Source: Gnetum montanum
Lineage: Eukaryota > Streptophyta > Gnetopsida > Gnetales > Gnetaceae
Length of the DNA: 64,000 nucleotides
Reading direction: 5' to 3'
Assembly: GCA_015680685.1 (NCBI GenBank)
Contig: MNCI01029388.1
Location: 252,895-316,894 of the forward strand
In this document: positions 34,195 to 46,013 of the stretch, piece by piece
How the letters are laid out: each line of letters starts with the position of its first letter
How positions within the stretch are numbered: the stretch's first letter is position 1
Position numbers and translations under genes: made by a program
The notes under the pieces: model-generated
What the model was told of the DNA's origin: nothing
The model's input: only the letters and a program-made list of their open reading frames with translations
The model's database searches: none

Positions 34195-35985
34195 GACATT
34201 TCCTTTTGGAAATGTTTAACTAGGTGAGGGTAGCTCTCTCTAACTACATCCTCCATCTCCCAAGAGGTTTCAAATCCATCCTCATTCCAATCCAATTGAA
34301 CTTGGTGCAATGTATAGTGCCTAAGACTGAGCACCCTCCAATCTGAAATTCTAATTGGTCGAACTTGGACAATATAATTTGGGTTGACCTAAAGGGTTTC
34401 CCATTGCAAATAATGCTTAGAATAATAAACATACCTCCTTAACATAAAAACATGAAAAACATTATGTAAATATGATAAACTAGGAGGTAAAGCTATTCTA
34501 TAAGCAACAAGACAAATTTTCTCTAAGACTTCAAAAGGGCCAATAAATCTATATTTAAGTTTGTTCCTTTAAACACCTCTAACGACATTTTTAAAGGGTT
34601 GGAATTTTAGGAATACTTTATTTGCAACAGAAAATTCTATGTTCCTCCTTCTATTATCTTTGTAACTATTTTTTCTATCTTGTGCTTGCTTTAGTCTCTC
34701 TTTAATTTGTTTCATCTTTAGTTGCAAATCCAAAATCATCTCAAGCCCAAAAATAAATTTTCCTCAAGTTGATCCCAAGAGCTAGGAACTCTACATTTTC
34801 TACCATACAAGGCTTCATAAGGTGCCATTTCAATGTTGCTTTGGTAGGTGTTATTATAGGCAAATTCTACCAAGGGCAATACCTTATCCCAAGTTTTATG
34901 ATGATCCAATACACTAGTTCTTAAAACCTCTTCTACCATCTGATTTGTTCTTTCAACTTGACCATTAGTTTGTGGATGATAGGTTGTGTTGAAATTTAGT
35001 TTTGTTCCAAGAGCTTACTAGATAGCTTGCCAAAAATGAGATGTAAACTTTGGATCCCTGTCTAAAATGATTTTCTTAGGTATGTCATGCAATCTAACTA
35101 TTTCTTGAATATAAATTTCTACAATCTTTCTAGCATTGTAATCTGATTACACTTTGATGAAGTGTCCTAACTCTGTTAGCCTATCAACCACCAACATTAT
35201 GGAATCATATCCTCTAAGAAATTTAGGTAACCCAACAATAAAATCTATTCCAATCTCATCCCATTTCCATTATAGAATATTGTGTGTCCTAACTTACTAA
35301 CATGTTAAACACCTTTCCATAAACTCAACAACATCTTTTTTCATTCCATGCCACCAAAAATATTTTTTGATTCCATGTAGCATTTTTGTTATCCTTGGAT
35401 GACTTGTATAAAATATTTCATGGTGTTCTTACATTACCAAATTTCTAAGTTCTACATTATCTGGAACATATAAATGAACTTGGAAAAGTAGCAAACCATC
35501 AACAGTAATTTTAAATCCATTTTCTAGCTGACCTAGGTTCTTCTTTTCAAATTTTTCAACAAAGAACTTATCATTTTCTAGTCCCTTTCTAATCAAATCA
35601 ACAATTGTACTCTAAAGTAAAAAGGTTCTCTTAACATACCTCCTTTGACTAAGAGCATCTACCACCTTGTTTTCTCTACCCTCATGATAAAGGAGCTCAA
35701 AATCATAATCACACAAGAATTCTAACCAACATCTTTGCCTCATGTTTAAATTAGGCTCTATGAAAATGTATTTTAAACTTTGATGACCATAATCTAAATT
35801 TTTTCCATACAAATAATGTTTCCATATTTGCAAAGCATGGACCACTACTGCAAGTTCCAAATCATGCACTGGGTAATTCTGTTCATGAGGTTTTAATTGT
35901 CTTGATCCATAAGCAACTACCTGATTTTGCTACATTAAAACACAACCTAATCCCTCACCGAAGGCATCTGTATATACATCAAACT
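34191..35985 (-). pseudogene. pol: Chromovirus Ty3/gypsy pol 3' half (RNase H, integrase, chromodomain-like end)
   Basis: From high to low coordinates: RNase H with FDVYTDAFGEGLGCVLM, VVAYGSRQLKPHEQNYPVHD, LELAVVVHALQIWKHYLYG and the ENKVVDALSQR block. Integrase follows, with a zinc-binding part (HHEIFYTSHP...CLTC). Its core shows all three catalytic residues, in GIDFIVGLP, ILDRDPKFTS and QVERTNQ, then WDKVLPLVEFAYNNTYQSNI and MAPYEALYGRKCRVPS. The end reads WNEDGFETSWEMEDVVRESY, like a degenerate chromodomain before the stop. Tekay/Del-type chromoviruses have this order. Frames shift and some stops are present, so it is not expressed as one protein. The gag-PR-RT half is missing: the segment stops at an N in RNase H. 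Confidence 0.8.
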
Positions 35986-36289
35986 NCATGGATCCAATTA
36001 GATACAGTGTGAGTAAGCATCACAATATGGATCATGGGAAATGTTTGATTTGAAGGGTACTTGAAGGAATTTGATACAAAGGAAGATGGAGGAATAGGGT
36101 TGTCAACCATAGGTGTAATTGAGGGCTTAGGCAGACTACGTGGTCAGAAGAAAGGTCGTTTCTTTGATTGAGAATCTGAACCACTCGATTGATAACATCA
36201 GCTCTTATATTAATCATGCTTTTAGAAAATGTTTAGTTTGATGTATATACAGATGCCTTCGGTGAGGGATTAGGTTGTGTTTTAATGTN
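35986..36289. other. N-bounded contig piece, apparently misoriented
   Basis: A single N stands at each end. The last 52 bases before the second N (from 36237) are the exact reverse complement of the 52 bases before the first N (35934-35985). Read on the minus strand, the middle encodes KKRPFF and IVMLTHTVSNWI, which matches the linker just upstream of protease in elements A and B. The plus-strand protease of element C starts right after the second N. If the piece is flipped, its ends line up with both neighbours. Confidence 0.75.
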
Positions 36290-36990
36290 GCTTGCCTCCT
36301 TTAAAGAAGAGCAATATTAAATTAGAATTTCTAGACTAGTCCATCACTGTTCCATTGAGACTGGTAGAAGACATTATGACCACTATCTATGGGTGGTCTT
36401 ACCCTACTAATTTGCTAGTGATAAACGTGAATAACTACAAAGGGGACTTCCCAATCATCATGGGAAGGGCATGGCTAAGCATCGTTGATGCAAGAATGAG
36501 CATCAAATATCTTTCCCTGGAAATATCCAAAGAAAATGCATTCAGAAAGATCAATAAGAAGCAAGTTCCATGCATCATGTATAGCAATATAGGGTGCACT
36601 TGTGTGCAAAAACTCTAGGCAGTAAAATAAGCATCCATCTCTACATGTAAGCAGTGTGCACCAGAAGAAAAAATTCAAAAGTATCTATATACAACAACCA
36701 CAAAATAAGAGGGCACCCAGTGGCTGACCATTGATTCTGAGAGTAGCACACTTTGCAGGGAACCAATTGAGAGCCTGACATGCGTATATGTCGCAAGCAT
36801 GGATGAACTAAAGTAAGTTCATCACCAACTCTCTAATGATGCAAATGATGATACCTGTTGGGAAGAGTTGGAAATTCCTAAAAATTTCAAATAAGAGCCC
36901 CTTGAACTAAAATATCTACCAGCCAGCACAAAATATCTGTTCTTAAAAAATAGAAAGCTGGCCATAATCAATGTAAATATTGCTCCAGAA
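36290..36990 (+). pseudogene. Protease region of element C, decayed
   Basis: LPPLKKSNIKLEFLD, IMTTIYGWSYPTNLLVINVN, GDFPIIMGRAWLSIVDA and PCIMYSN align with the protease regions of A and B. The catalytic D-S/T-G box would lie before the second N and is not in this piece. A linker to RT follows with ELEIPKNFK and KYLPASTKYLFLKN. Stops appear after the conserved part. Confidence 0.7.
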
Positions 36991-37059
36991 TAGAAAAATA
37001 TGTTATTGAATGTGATTCAAAAATGGTTAGTAGCCTTTGCCTAGTCATATCCTAAACTC

Positions 37060-38375
37060 ACAAGGATTGATCCTAGGATATGCTAGCATAACATCTACAC
37101 TGACCTAGCTATGAAGCCAAAGAGACAACCACAAAGGTGATTGAACCCCAAACTAAAGTACATCATCAAGGAGGAAATTGAATAACTCCTCAAGGCAAGG
37201 TTCATTTATCCCATTGCATATAGCAAGTGGGTTAGTCCACTCATTATTGTGCCCAATAAATATGGCAAATGGCAAGTCTACATCAATTTTCAGTTACTGA
37301 ATATGGCAACATTCAAAGACCATTTTCCATTGCCATTTGTTGATCAGGTGTTAGACACAATCTTTGGCCATTGCTACTATAGTTTCTTGGATGGTCATAG
37401 TGGCTATAACCAAATCCAAATCATGCCAGAGGACTAGGAAAAGACAACGTTCACAAGTCCTTGGGGGACTTTTGTATATTGCAAAATGCCTTTTGGTCTA
37501 TGTAATGCCCCTACTACATTCCAATGCCTAATCCTAAGCATTTTTTAATAGCAAATCAAAAGCAATGTGTAAGTCTTCATGGATGACTTCTCCACCTATG
37601 GAGCTACATTTGAGTAATCCTTGGACCACCTTAAGCAAGTACTAAAATGATGTGTTGAGACAAACCTCAGGCTCAATTGGCAAGAGAGTTATTTGATGGT
37701 CCAAAAAGGCATTGTGTTAGGGCATAGAATATCATAAGCAAGAATTGAGGTCAACCCCAAAAAAATAAGCGTCATCCAAGGAATAACCCAACAACCATAA
37801 ATTGTCAAGGATGTTCAGTCATTCCTTGGACATACTAGATACTACTAGCAATTCATAGAGAATTTCTCTACGATCACAAAACCATTTTTGGAGCTAACAA
37901 AAAAAGATGCTTCATTTGTCTCGACTGTAAAATTGAATAAGCATTCCAACAATTGAAAGAGAAACTTGTAGAAACTCCAATTCTACAAGCACTCGACTGG
38001 TCTAGATCATTTCATGTTATGACGGATGCATCAAATTATGCCTTGGAAGCTATGCTTATGCATATGGATGACAAGAAACATCTATATTACATCCACTATG
38101 CTAGCCAAAGCATTGTGGGTGAAAAATTGAACTACACCACTACAGAAAAAGAACTCATGGCAGTGGTATTTACTCTAGAAAAGTTCAGGCATTATGTGCT
38201 TGGATATAAAGTTTTTGTACATACTAACCACAGTGCCATCCACTTCATGATGATCAATCCAATGGTGAGTCCCTATGTCATACATTGGTTGGTGATCTTA
38301 CATGAATTTGATCTTACGATGGTAAATCGAAAGGGCACTAAGAATGTGGTTGCTAATCACTTGTCTCAATTATGA
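37060..38375 (+). pseudogene. pol: Reverse transcriptase and RNase H of element C
   Basis: RT blocks in order: ARFIYPIAYSKWVSPLIIVP, NKYGKWQVYINFQLLNMATF, DHFPLPFVDQVLD, YYSFLDGHSGYNQIQIMPED, PWGTFVYCKMPFGLCNAPTT and the catalytic box VFMDDFSTYG. The FMDDFS form is typical of Athila. GIVLGHRIS and a connection domain follow. RNase H is open from 37953, with FHVMTDASNYALEAMLM, NYTTTEKELMAVVFTLEKFR and the VVANHLSQL end. A frame change separates RT and RNase H. Stops include a TAG where EDQEKT would be expected. Confidence 0.85.
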
Positions 38376-38545
38376 TGGAACAATAAAGAGGAGTAGAACC
38401 CACTATCTAATATGTTTCCTGATGAAGTTGCTATAACTAAACAATTGCCTAATGAGCCTAATTGATATGATGGCATTCTCACCTATCTTCTCACCCAAAA
38501 GATTCCACAAGGGTTGGACCACTAGAAGAGACAACAATTTCTTCA
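38376..38545 (+). pseudogene. Start of integrase of element C, before insertion of B
   Basis: A poorly conserved stretch after RNase H leads to the insertion point of element B. The sequence resumes at 46014, after the second copy of the target duplication. Confidence 0.5.
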
Positions 38546-38550
38546 CCAGG
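38546..38550 (+). repeat. Target site duplication of element B, left copy
   Basis: CCAGG immediately before the TGATGAGT LTR end. An identical CCAGG follows the other LTR. Confidence 0.9.
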
Positions 38551-39522
38551 TGATGAGTGGCGAGATACCCCTACACTCAACCATACGAATACGAGCGTAG
38601 CACACGAGATCTGGTCGAACTCCGTAGACTAAGTGCCTACATGCCCCATGGAACACTTAGGGTTAATCGTTCATTTTCTTCCTAGACTTACTTGTAGTTG
38701 TCACGGTGTATGGTTAAGTAACTCCGAGGTATATGATTTTTATATATTTTTATGTTTTTCGCCTATGCTATTGAGGTGAAGGGTTGAGAAACTAATTACT
38801 AACTCTAACTAATGAACTAAGTCGAAATTAACCTAGCATCAGCATTTTTTCCCACTTACTGTACACACCCTGAACTGATGCAACCGTGGCTACCAAACGC
38901 TAATCGTTGTTGGGATCACCATGCGTAACGCACGTGCTCGAAGTGGTCGTACTGAGGCACTTAACTAGGAGGAAAGGGTTGAGAAATCTAATATAGCCTA
39001 AGTGTGATGAGTAGCGGATTCCTTGATTATCCATACACATCCTTAAATGCTCGTAATCAAGTCGTACTCATTCCGCGTTTCTAGCCTAAGTGCGATGAGC
39101 ATCCGTTCCTTGAATATCTATACACATCCTTAAATGCTCATAATCAAGTCATACTCATTCCACATTACTAGGAGGTAAAGGTGAGAGAGAAAGCAATAAA
39201 AAACATTAAATAAAATCCTATTCCATGCACTGCAAGATTTATCCAGGAAGTTTATCTTTATTACCGTACACAACTTGTGTTCAGGTACAATGTTGCTTGA
39301 ATAAAGATCCGTTCACTTTAGGACTCCTACTACGAACACATGGAAAATATTCTATCTATGGAGTGATCAATCTGCCAGAGTTTCCCTACTTCTAGCCTAG
39401 TATGAGGAAACAAGGGAGAGCTACCTCTTGTTTATAGATATGATGGCACACCGCGATATCACATACGCGACATCGCAGGGCACAATGTGATATCACGACG
39501 GCCACGATATCGCATCTCATCT
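38551..39522 (-). repeat. 3' LTR of element B (972 bp)
   Basis: On the plus strand it starts TGATGAGT and ends TCTCATCT; the last base is changed from A, so the LTR start reads AG instead of TG. It holds an 88-bp tandem duplication at 38994-39169, a minus-strand TATA-like TATAAACA at 39429-39436, and four GATATC/GATGTC palindromes in U3. Confidence 0.9.
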
Positions 39523-39535
39523 TACCCCCATGACT
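39523..39535 (-). promoter_or_regulatory. Polypurine tract of element B
   Basis: On the minus strand AGTCATGGGGGTA directly precedes the LTR, identical to element A. Confidence 0.75.
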
Positions 39536-41575
39536 GAATGAAAACTTGTCCTTGAGTTCCTTACAAACTATTGGGAAGGTATGGGATTATTGATTGAATG
39601 GAACTAATGAAATGAATTGTGAACGGATCATCATTACAAGACTTGACAAAAATGGTGTTCATGACAACAAGGGTGAACACCTTATTACATTGACATCAGG
39701 CCTCATTTGGCAACTTGAGAGAAAAAGAGAGAGAGAAAGAAGTGTTGCTGCTGCCAATGCCAAGATTGCGCCTTTCATTGTCCATCCGTAACCACGCCAT
39801 TGATCTTGCTCCTTGCATAGCGGCTTCAATGCTACTCCATTCCAAGTGCTTACTCCAGATCCAATCCGTTGTTGTATGATCGCCATCTGCACACACAACA
39901 CAATCTTATATTAGCAAGGGTAAATGAATCATCATGTAATTAATACCCTGCTTCGATGTAAGTTCATTGGCTAGGTTGTGGTATGGCTGATTACGGATCT
40001 AGAGATATAATATTGATGACTACCAAAGATGTAGGGGTTAGGAAAAAATCAAAAGAATTCGGGGCTAAGAGAAAAGAGAAAAAATCGGGCCCCGTACCCC
40101 CATGACTAATCGCGAACCTCTGGTAGCATGAGAATGGAGAAAGAGAAGGAGGAAGAAAGATAGATAAAAAGAAACAACTATAGCATTGATGAAATGGATG
40201 TCAAGATGGAAACGAACAAAATAAAAATTAATTGCAAAAATGTTAGGGAAAAGAATTTAACTGATGCACCAAAGAGGAATGTCAGTGGGTCCTCCCCAAA
40301 GCAGGCTCATGCCCTTAATGCCCTAACAAACCCACATTCAAAGAGTCTGTAGGCTTTGGGAATGGCATTTGGAACAAGAGTTAAAGTCTTAACCGCAAGA
40401 ATTTACCAAAAAGAGAACAATGCATCAACCAAAATATCCACACTAATGATACAACTAGCAATGAGGTGAAGAATGGAGGGAAGGATGGAGAGAATAGAAT
40501 AGAATAGAATCCCAAGAACAAGGTGATGTACAGCCCCTTGTGTAGTTCATGATTAAAGTGACTTGGAAAATCTCATTCCAAGTCCGACCTCAAACAAACC
40601 ACTTCCAGTGACTTCGCATCAATGCATTCGGCCAAACCATCCACATGGGTAACAAGAATGCCTTCCCCAAGAGCCACCACCATTTCAATGAAACAAAGGA
40701 GAGAATGGGAAGCGAGAAGGGCCTTAGTTAGAGGGAACGTTTTTAGTTCCATAAACAGTGCTTGTAGCCCAAGAAATTATTTTGTCTAAGGGGTGTGCTT
40801 TGAATTCTCACTTCTCTTTTTTTTTTTTCTTTTTCTCTTTTTTTGTTTTTATTCTTTTTTTTTTGTTTTATGTATTTATGCGTGAGAACCACACCATGCA
40901 AAGACTTCTTATTTTTCCTAACTCAGCTTCAGATAATTGGGTAACCTCGGAACGGTAAGAAAACTCAAGAAGAAAACATCCAAGTACCCAAGAGAATGGC
41001 CAACACAAAAGCATCAAGTTCTCTTGAAGTCACACCCTTTTCAATCCTTGAGTCCTTCCTTAGTTTGAGAGATGCCCAGTCACTGATTCGTTAAAGTTCT
41101 TATTATGAAGGGGACTGTACATTTCCAAGCCGAGAGAGACCATAGAAACTGGTGGATGAATGGATGAAGTGAACTCATTGCCTGCCATATCAAAAGAACA
41201 TACCTTAGTGTCAACATCATGACTTAAAGGTAAAAACCAAACATTAGTAATCAATCATGAAACAGTTCATACCATCATGAAGAACACTTATTGGGTGACA
41301 AACTTACAGGGTGGATGGCACACACGCACACACACAAAAAATGGAAAATTATAACGATGTTGTAAAACAAAAATAAGAAAAGTTAAAGAAAGTTGTAAAA
41401 TAAAAACTAGAAAAGTTAAAGAAATTTGTAAAACAAAAATGTGTAAGACAAAAACATGTAAAAAAAATGTGTAAAACAAAAACTTGTAAAACAAAAATGT
41501 GAAAAAAAAATGTTGTAAAACAAAAACTTAAAAGAACTGAGGGCCCCATATGGTTAGCATAGGTGGCCATCTCCC
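39536..41575 (-). other. Non-coding 3' region of element B
   Basis: Shares its parts with A and C: TTTTTGTTTTACA-like repeats (41330-41530), the CAAAGCACACC block near 40795 and an AGTCATGGGGG copy at 40097. On the minus strand a TTGCTAATATAAG branch-point-like word and a TG-rich run ending in CAG stand directly before ATGGCGATC (39886). This starts a short frame reading DWIWSKHLEWSSIEAAMQG and ERRNLGIGS, similar to the matching place in A. Confidence 0.6.
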
Positions 41576-43000
41576 CCATGATTGAATGGCAAGGGAGAGA
41601 TCTGAAATAATGAGTGCCTATTTGAATTTCTAAGAAGTGTCCAACTTCTCCTAATTGATGTTCTTAGATTAAGGGGTGGAAGTTGGCAACGCTCATATTC
41701 CAACGTATCTATGCCTTCATTGTTGGCATGGTTTTTCTCCTCAGTTCGTTCCATGCATATTTTTTAGTTGCTCTTTCTAGTAGCTATCAACCACGGGGTG
41801 TCTACTACTTGTTGTGTGGTTGCTACATATAAGCATCTTTGTTTCAAAGTTTCGAGGGCACACCTATTGCATGGAGGCATTTCCTCCATGTCATCACTTG
41901 ATGAATCACTGTATGTGATGCATGGAACTTTCCTCTTCTCGATCTTTCCATAAATATTTGTCTTAGAAATTTCCAAGGAAATATCATGAATGCCTAGGCA
42001 TGCGTCTACTATGCTCAGCCATGCCCTTCCCATTATAATTGGGAAGTCCCCTTTGTCATTGTTGACCTCGATCGCCAGGAAATTAGCTGGGTAGGACCAA
42101 CCACACACAGTGGTAACAATGTCCTCTACCAATCCCAAGGGAATGGTGATGGACTAGTCTGCCAACTCTAGTTGAATATTGCTCTTCTTAAGTTGGGGCA
42201 GGTTCCAGGCATGATACATCTCTCGTGAAATTAAGTTGACTCTAGAACCTGAGTTAAGAAGAGCCTTATGTGGTTCATTTTCGGTGATCTGTAAATAGAT
42301 TAAGGGACTCCTAGGGTTAGTTAGTTTCTTGGGAAGGTGGTCTACCTTGATCCAGTCGATTACGATATGCGTTAACATAATCGTATGCATTAAGCTCTGT
42401 TAGACTGAAGGGTGCTCTGAAGTGTTAGATGGTGGAGTGTACATAGACTCAACCGCTTGTTGTTGTGAGAGCTTGTTTGGGCTTCTGGTTCTGAAGAAAT
42501 GTCTTCTCTTTTTACAGTTGTCAGAACCAACAGCGAGTTGAATGTTTACTACTCTCGTAGTGTGGTGGTTGAGTGGGGAGTTTCTCTTGCATTGTTGGAG
42601 CAAGAGGTGTTATGGGAACTATAGGTGGAAGATGTTCGGATGGATTAGGAGGATGGTGTGGGTATGGAGAGTTTCCCGAAGGAGAAGGAGTCCTTCTAAA
42701 CTACTCCCAAACTTGGTAGTGACGTTGGGGAGTTGTGTGAATCATAGAGTCACTTGGAGAAACCAACTGCTGCACATAATATCCATATGGGACTGGCTAT
42801 CGGTAAGGGTACTGTTGTGTTAGCAGTGGCATCCCCCATGACTGTGGGTATTACCACTATTGATGTTGTCCGATGGGTTATGGTGGAGTTCCACTTGGAT
42901 AGTATGTTAATGGCTGGTGGAACTACCTTGGGTTACCTTGAGGGTAAGGTAACCCTCGAGGTGTCTGCCATTGGTTAAGTCTTAGATTAAGTGAATACAC
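41576..43000 (-). pseudogene. Linker and aspartic protease of element B
   Basis: Linker: QYPYRQPVPYGYYVQQ-like low-complexity sequence and KKRRHFFRTRSPNKLSQ. Protease: HIVIDWIKVDHLPKKLTNP, then ALLNSGSRVNLIS. Here the catalytic Asp of the D-S-G box is Asn, a different loss from that in A. After one TAG (where Gln would fit) come GLVEDIVTTVCGWSYPANFL, DFPIIMGRAWLSIVDA and the PPCNRC cysteine pair. The frame passes through SWTLLRNSNRHSLFQISPLP and NHGGDGHLC straight into the 3' region. Confidence 0.75.
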
Positions 43001-43009
43001 CCCAGACTC

Positions 43010-44874
43010 CTATAGATGTGAGATAATTGGACAACATCCCTTAGGATGGTCATAGTGGTAGATCTCACATCCACCATCATCGTCTATGTCTAAATCCACA
43101 ACTTCATTGGACATAGTAATTTTTCCCTTACCTTTGTTATGTGCAGGGCCTAAATCTCTCCACTTTGTCTTACCTTTGTCACTATTTCGTTCCTCCTTAG
43201 ACTCTTCTACGATTTTAAGGATAGTTTCAATCTTACTGTCTAAGGAGCTCCATACTTCTTCTACTTTAGCCACTACTTCTGTTGTTAGCTTCTGAAGCAG
43301 CAAAGTGTTCCTATTCACCAACTCTTCAAGTGGTGACTCATCCTCTTCATCGCAAAATTTCACTCCCTTCTTTCTAAGAGAGGGATTACGGTTGTATTCT
43401 TTCGCACTTTCCCTTTTTCATAGCTCACCTTCTTCTTTTGCTACTTGCTCCAACAATCGATGAATCTCATGGGATCTAGGTTCTAATAATTGCCCTTGGG
43501 CATAAGTCCCAAGGGTTCTCCTAGTCTCATACCTTAGCCCATATACGATGTGGCGAAGTTGATCCCGCTGTGCGTATCCATGGCCTGGGCAACGATGTAA
43601 CAATGTGTAGTATCGGGCCATGGCAGCATCCAAGGGTTCATGAATACCTTGCTTCCATCCTTGGATCTGCTTACGCAAGTTAGACACTCTGGAGTACATC
43701 TGATACCTATCGTTGAACAAATCTAACATCGTACTCCACCTCCTGATGATTTCTTGTTCTAACAACTAGTACCAACTCTCTGCTTCTTTGATGAGTGTCC
43801 TGGGAAATAACTTAAGTTTTTGCCACTCGTTCTCAATGTTTTGCAAGGCGTAGGCATCATGGAATTCCTATAAATGATGTTGCGGATCAGTGTTCTATCC
43901 CCCCTCAAAGCGTGGGACATTGTTCATGTATAAACGCTCGATCCAACTATCTTTTAAATGCCTTGTGGGAATTCTTACTACCTCCGTTATATCGAGCACA
44001 CTTCGGGTTGCAAGTAGGGGCTCGTCATGATCACCTCTTTCATGATGCCTGTGATGTCTTCGTTGTTCCCTACTTTCCCTTTGTTCATGCCCTTGTCCTC
44101 TCTCTCGACTCTCTCATCAAGGTCTCTCATTTTTCTTACTTTTATTCTCTCTGTTATGCTCTTCATGATTCCACCCAGAGGTGGAAGGAGAGGGTGAGTG
44201 GTGAGATGAAGGGGAAGAAGAAGGGGAACCATCACCATGGTGATGTTTCTTGCCTTCTCTTCGACTACTTCGGCCTCGATCATGATGACGATCTAAGTGC
44301 CCATCCTTATTATGAGTTTTTGTTCCCTATGTGAACAGTTGGCATTCACGGGGGTCAGAACCAATGTTATGTATCGTTAGGCATAGGTTCTAATACCCAA
44401 CCTCCTCCTCATCGTTAGGAGGGGGAACATCATTTGTTAGAGAACCTGTGATAATAGGTTCCTATCTCCTATTTCTCTAAGGACATGCGGACCTTTACCC
44501 TTCAACAGTGTATGTTGGCTCTCCTTCCTTGAGTCCCTCATACGTTGCAAATCTGTGGGATAGTAATCCCTTGAATCAAAGTCTTCTGCAATGTATTCTG
44601 CATATAATTCTGTCATGCCAATTTATGCCAAAGCACAGAGAAGCATGTTTGGGATTGATCGATCTAGAGGTAACATGATGTTACCTTGCAAATCTCTCCA
44701 GCGCATCTATTCGTCTTGATGGAGAATAAAAGTAAAGTTTGTAATATACTCATTGGGATGAGTATATGTCAACTTATATTGTTGAGCCATTGGCTGATTT
44801 AGGTTATGTGTTTTTGATTGCCAACTGTCTTTTGTATTATCCCTAGGTGATGTGCTCTTGTGAGAAGAAGACAT
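43010..44874 (-). pseudogene. gag: gag of element B, decayed
   Basis: The ATG (44874-44872) lies about 150 bases after the LTR. An N-terminal polar extension with HH, RGR, KKHHHGDGS and SPSSS matches element A. The capsid domain is open at 43765-43418: MLDLFNDRYQMYSRVSNLRK, HEPLDAAMARYYTLLHRCPG, RRTLGTYAQG and RLLEQVAKEEGEL. A K/E-rich segment from 43363 ends in GGCEIYHYDHPKGCCPIISH, a zinc-knuckle-like motif with one Cys replaced by Tyr. The frame is broken in several places. Confidence 0.8.
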
Positions 44875-45003
44875 TGTTGTCTATTGGTGTGCTAATTACC
44901 ATTATATAATAAATTTTTTTTATCTTGATTAACCCGAAGGTTCGTTTAGGCTCCCAATGATGTGAGTGATGTCCTATGTTCTATTCAATGCACAAAGACT
45001 TAG

Positions 45004-45021
45004 TCCCTGGCAACGATGCCA
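45004..45021 (-). promoter_or_regulatory. Primer binding site of element B, tRNA-Asp type
   Basis: On the minus strand TGGCATCGTTGCCAGGGA, differing from TGGCGCCGTTGCCGGGGA by two transitions. It lies one base from the LTR. Confidence 0.85.
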
Positions 45022-45022
45022 A

Positions 45023-46008
45023 TGATGAGTGGTGAGATACCCCTACACTCAACCATACGAATACGAGCATAGCACGCATGATCTGGTTGAACCTCGTAGA
45101 CTAAGTGCCTACACGCCCCATGGAACACTTAGGGTTAATCATTCGTTGCTTTCCCAGACTTACTTGTAGTTGTCACAGTGTATGGTTAAGTAATTCTGAG
45201 GTATATGATTTTTATATATTTTTATGTTTTTCTCCTATGCTATTGAGGTGAAGGATTGAGAAACTAATTACTAACTCTAACTAATGAATTAAGTCTAAAT
45301 TAACCTAGCATTAGCATCTATTCCCACTTACTGTACACACCCTGAACCGATGCAACCATGGCTACCAAACGCTAATCGTTGCTAGGATCACCACGCGTAA
45401 CGCACGTGCTCGAAGTGGTCATATTGAGGCACTTAACTAGGAGGAAAGGGTTGAGAAAGATAATCTAGCCTAAGTGCGATGAGCAGTCGATTCCTTGATT
45501 ATTCGTACACATCCTTAAATGCTCATAATCAAGTTGTACTCATTCTGCGTTTCTAGCCTAAGTGCGATGAGCATCCGTTCCTTGATTATCCGTACACATC
45601 CTTAAATGCTTGTAATCAAGTCGTACTTATTTCGCATTACTAGGAGGTAAGGGTGAGAGAGAAAGTAATAAATAACATTAAATAAAATCCTATTCCATGC
45701 ACTGCAAGGTTTATCCAGGAAGTTCATCTTTATTGCCATACACAACTTGTGTTCAAGTACAATGTTGCTCGAATAAAGATCCGTTCACTTTAGGACTTCT
45801 ATTGCGGGCACATGGAAAATATTCTATCTCTGGAGTGATCAATCTGCCAAATTTTCCCTACTTCTAGCCTAGGATGAGGAAACAAGGGAGAGCCACCTCT
45901 TATTTATAGATATGACGACGCACCACGATATCGCATGGGATCCGATATCACGACGGCCGCAATATCGCGTACGTGATATCGTGGCCCATGCGATATCGCA
46001 TCTCATCA
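45023..46008 (-). repeat. 5' LTR of element B (986 bp)
   Basis: On the plus strand it starts TGATGAGT and ends TCTCATCA, followed by CCAGG. The 88-bp tandem duplication is at 45466-45641. A minus-strand TATA box TATAAATA lies at 45901-45908. U3 is about 100 bases with five GATATC-type palindromes. Confidence 0.9.
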
Positions 46009-46013
46009 CCAGG
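46009..46013 (+). repeat. Target site duplication of element B, right copy
   Basis: CCAGG, identical to 38546-38550. Confidence 0.9.

Larger units (their letters stand above)
38551..46008 (-). mobile_element. Element B: complete gag-protease-only Athila-like LTR retrotransposon
   Basis: Both LTRs, primer site, gag, linker, protease, non-coding 3' region and polypurine tract are present, flanked by the CCAGG target duplication. No RT, RNase H or integrase is present. Structure and junction from protease to 3' region match element A. The two LTRs differ at roughly one position in 12 over the first 250 bases compared by eye, so this insertion looks older than A. It interrupts the integrase of element C. 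Confidence 0.9.

Noticed and set aside
35987-36236. Novel minus-strand gene of 61 codons at 36032-36217
   Set aside because: Another frame of the same strand matches the gag-protease linker of elements A and B, so the open frame is a shadow.
40800-40865. Possible small protein with F-rich stretch
   Set aside because: It lies in a T-run of the 3' region of element B, antisense to the element; no conservation in A or C.
45023-46008. Two separate solo LTRs at 38551 and 45023
   Set aside because: A primer site, gag, protease and polypurine tract between them and a shared CCAGG duplication show one complete element.
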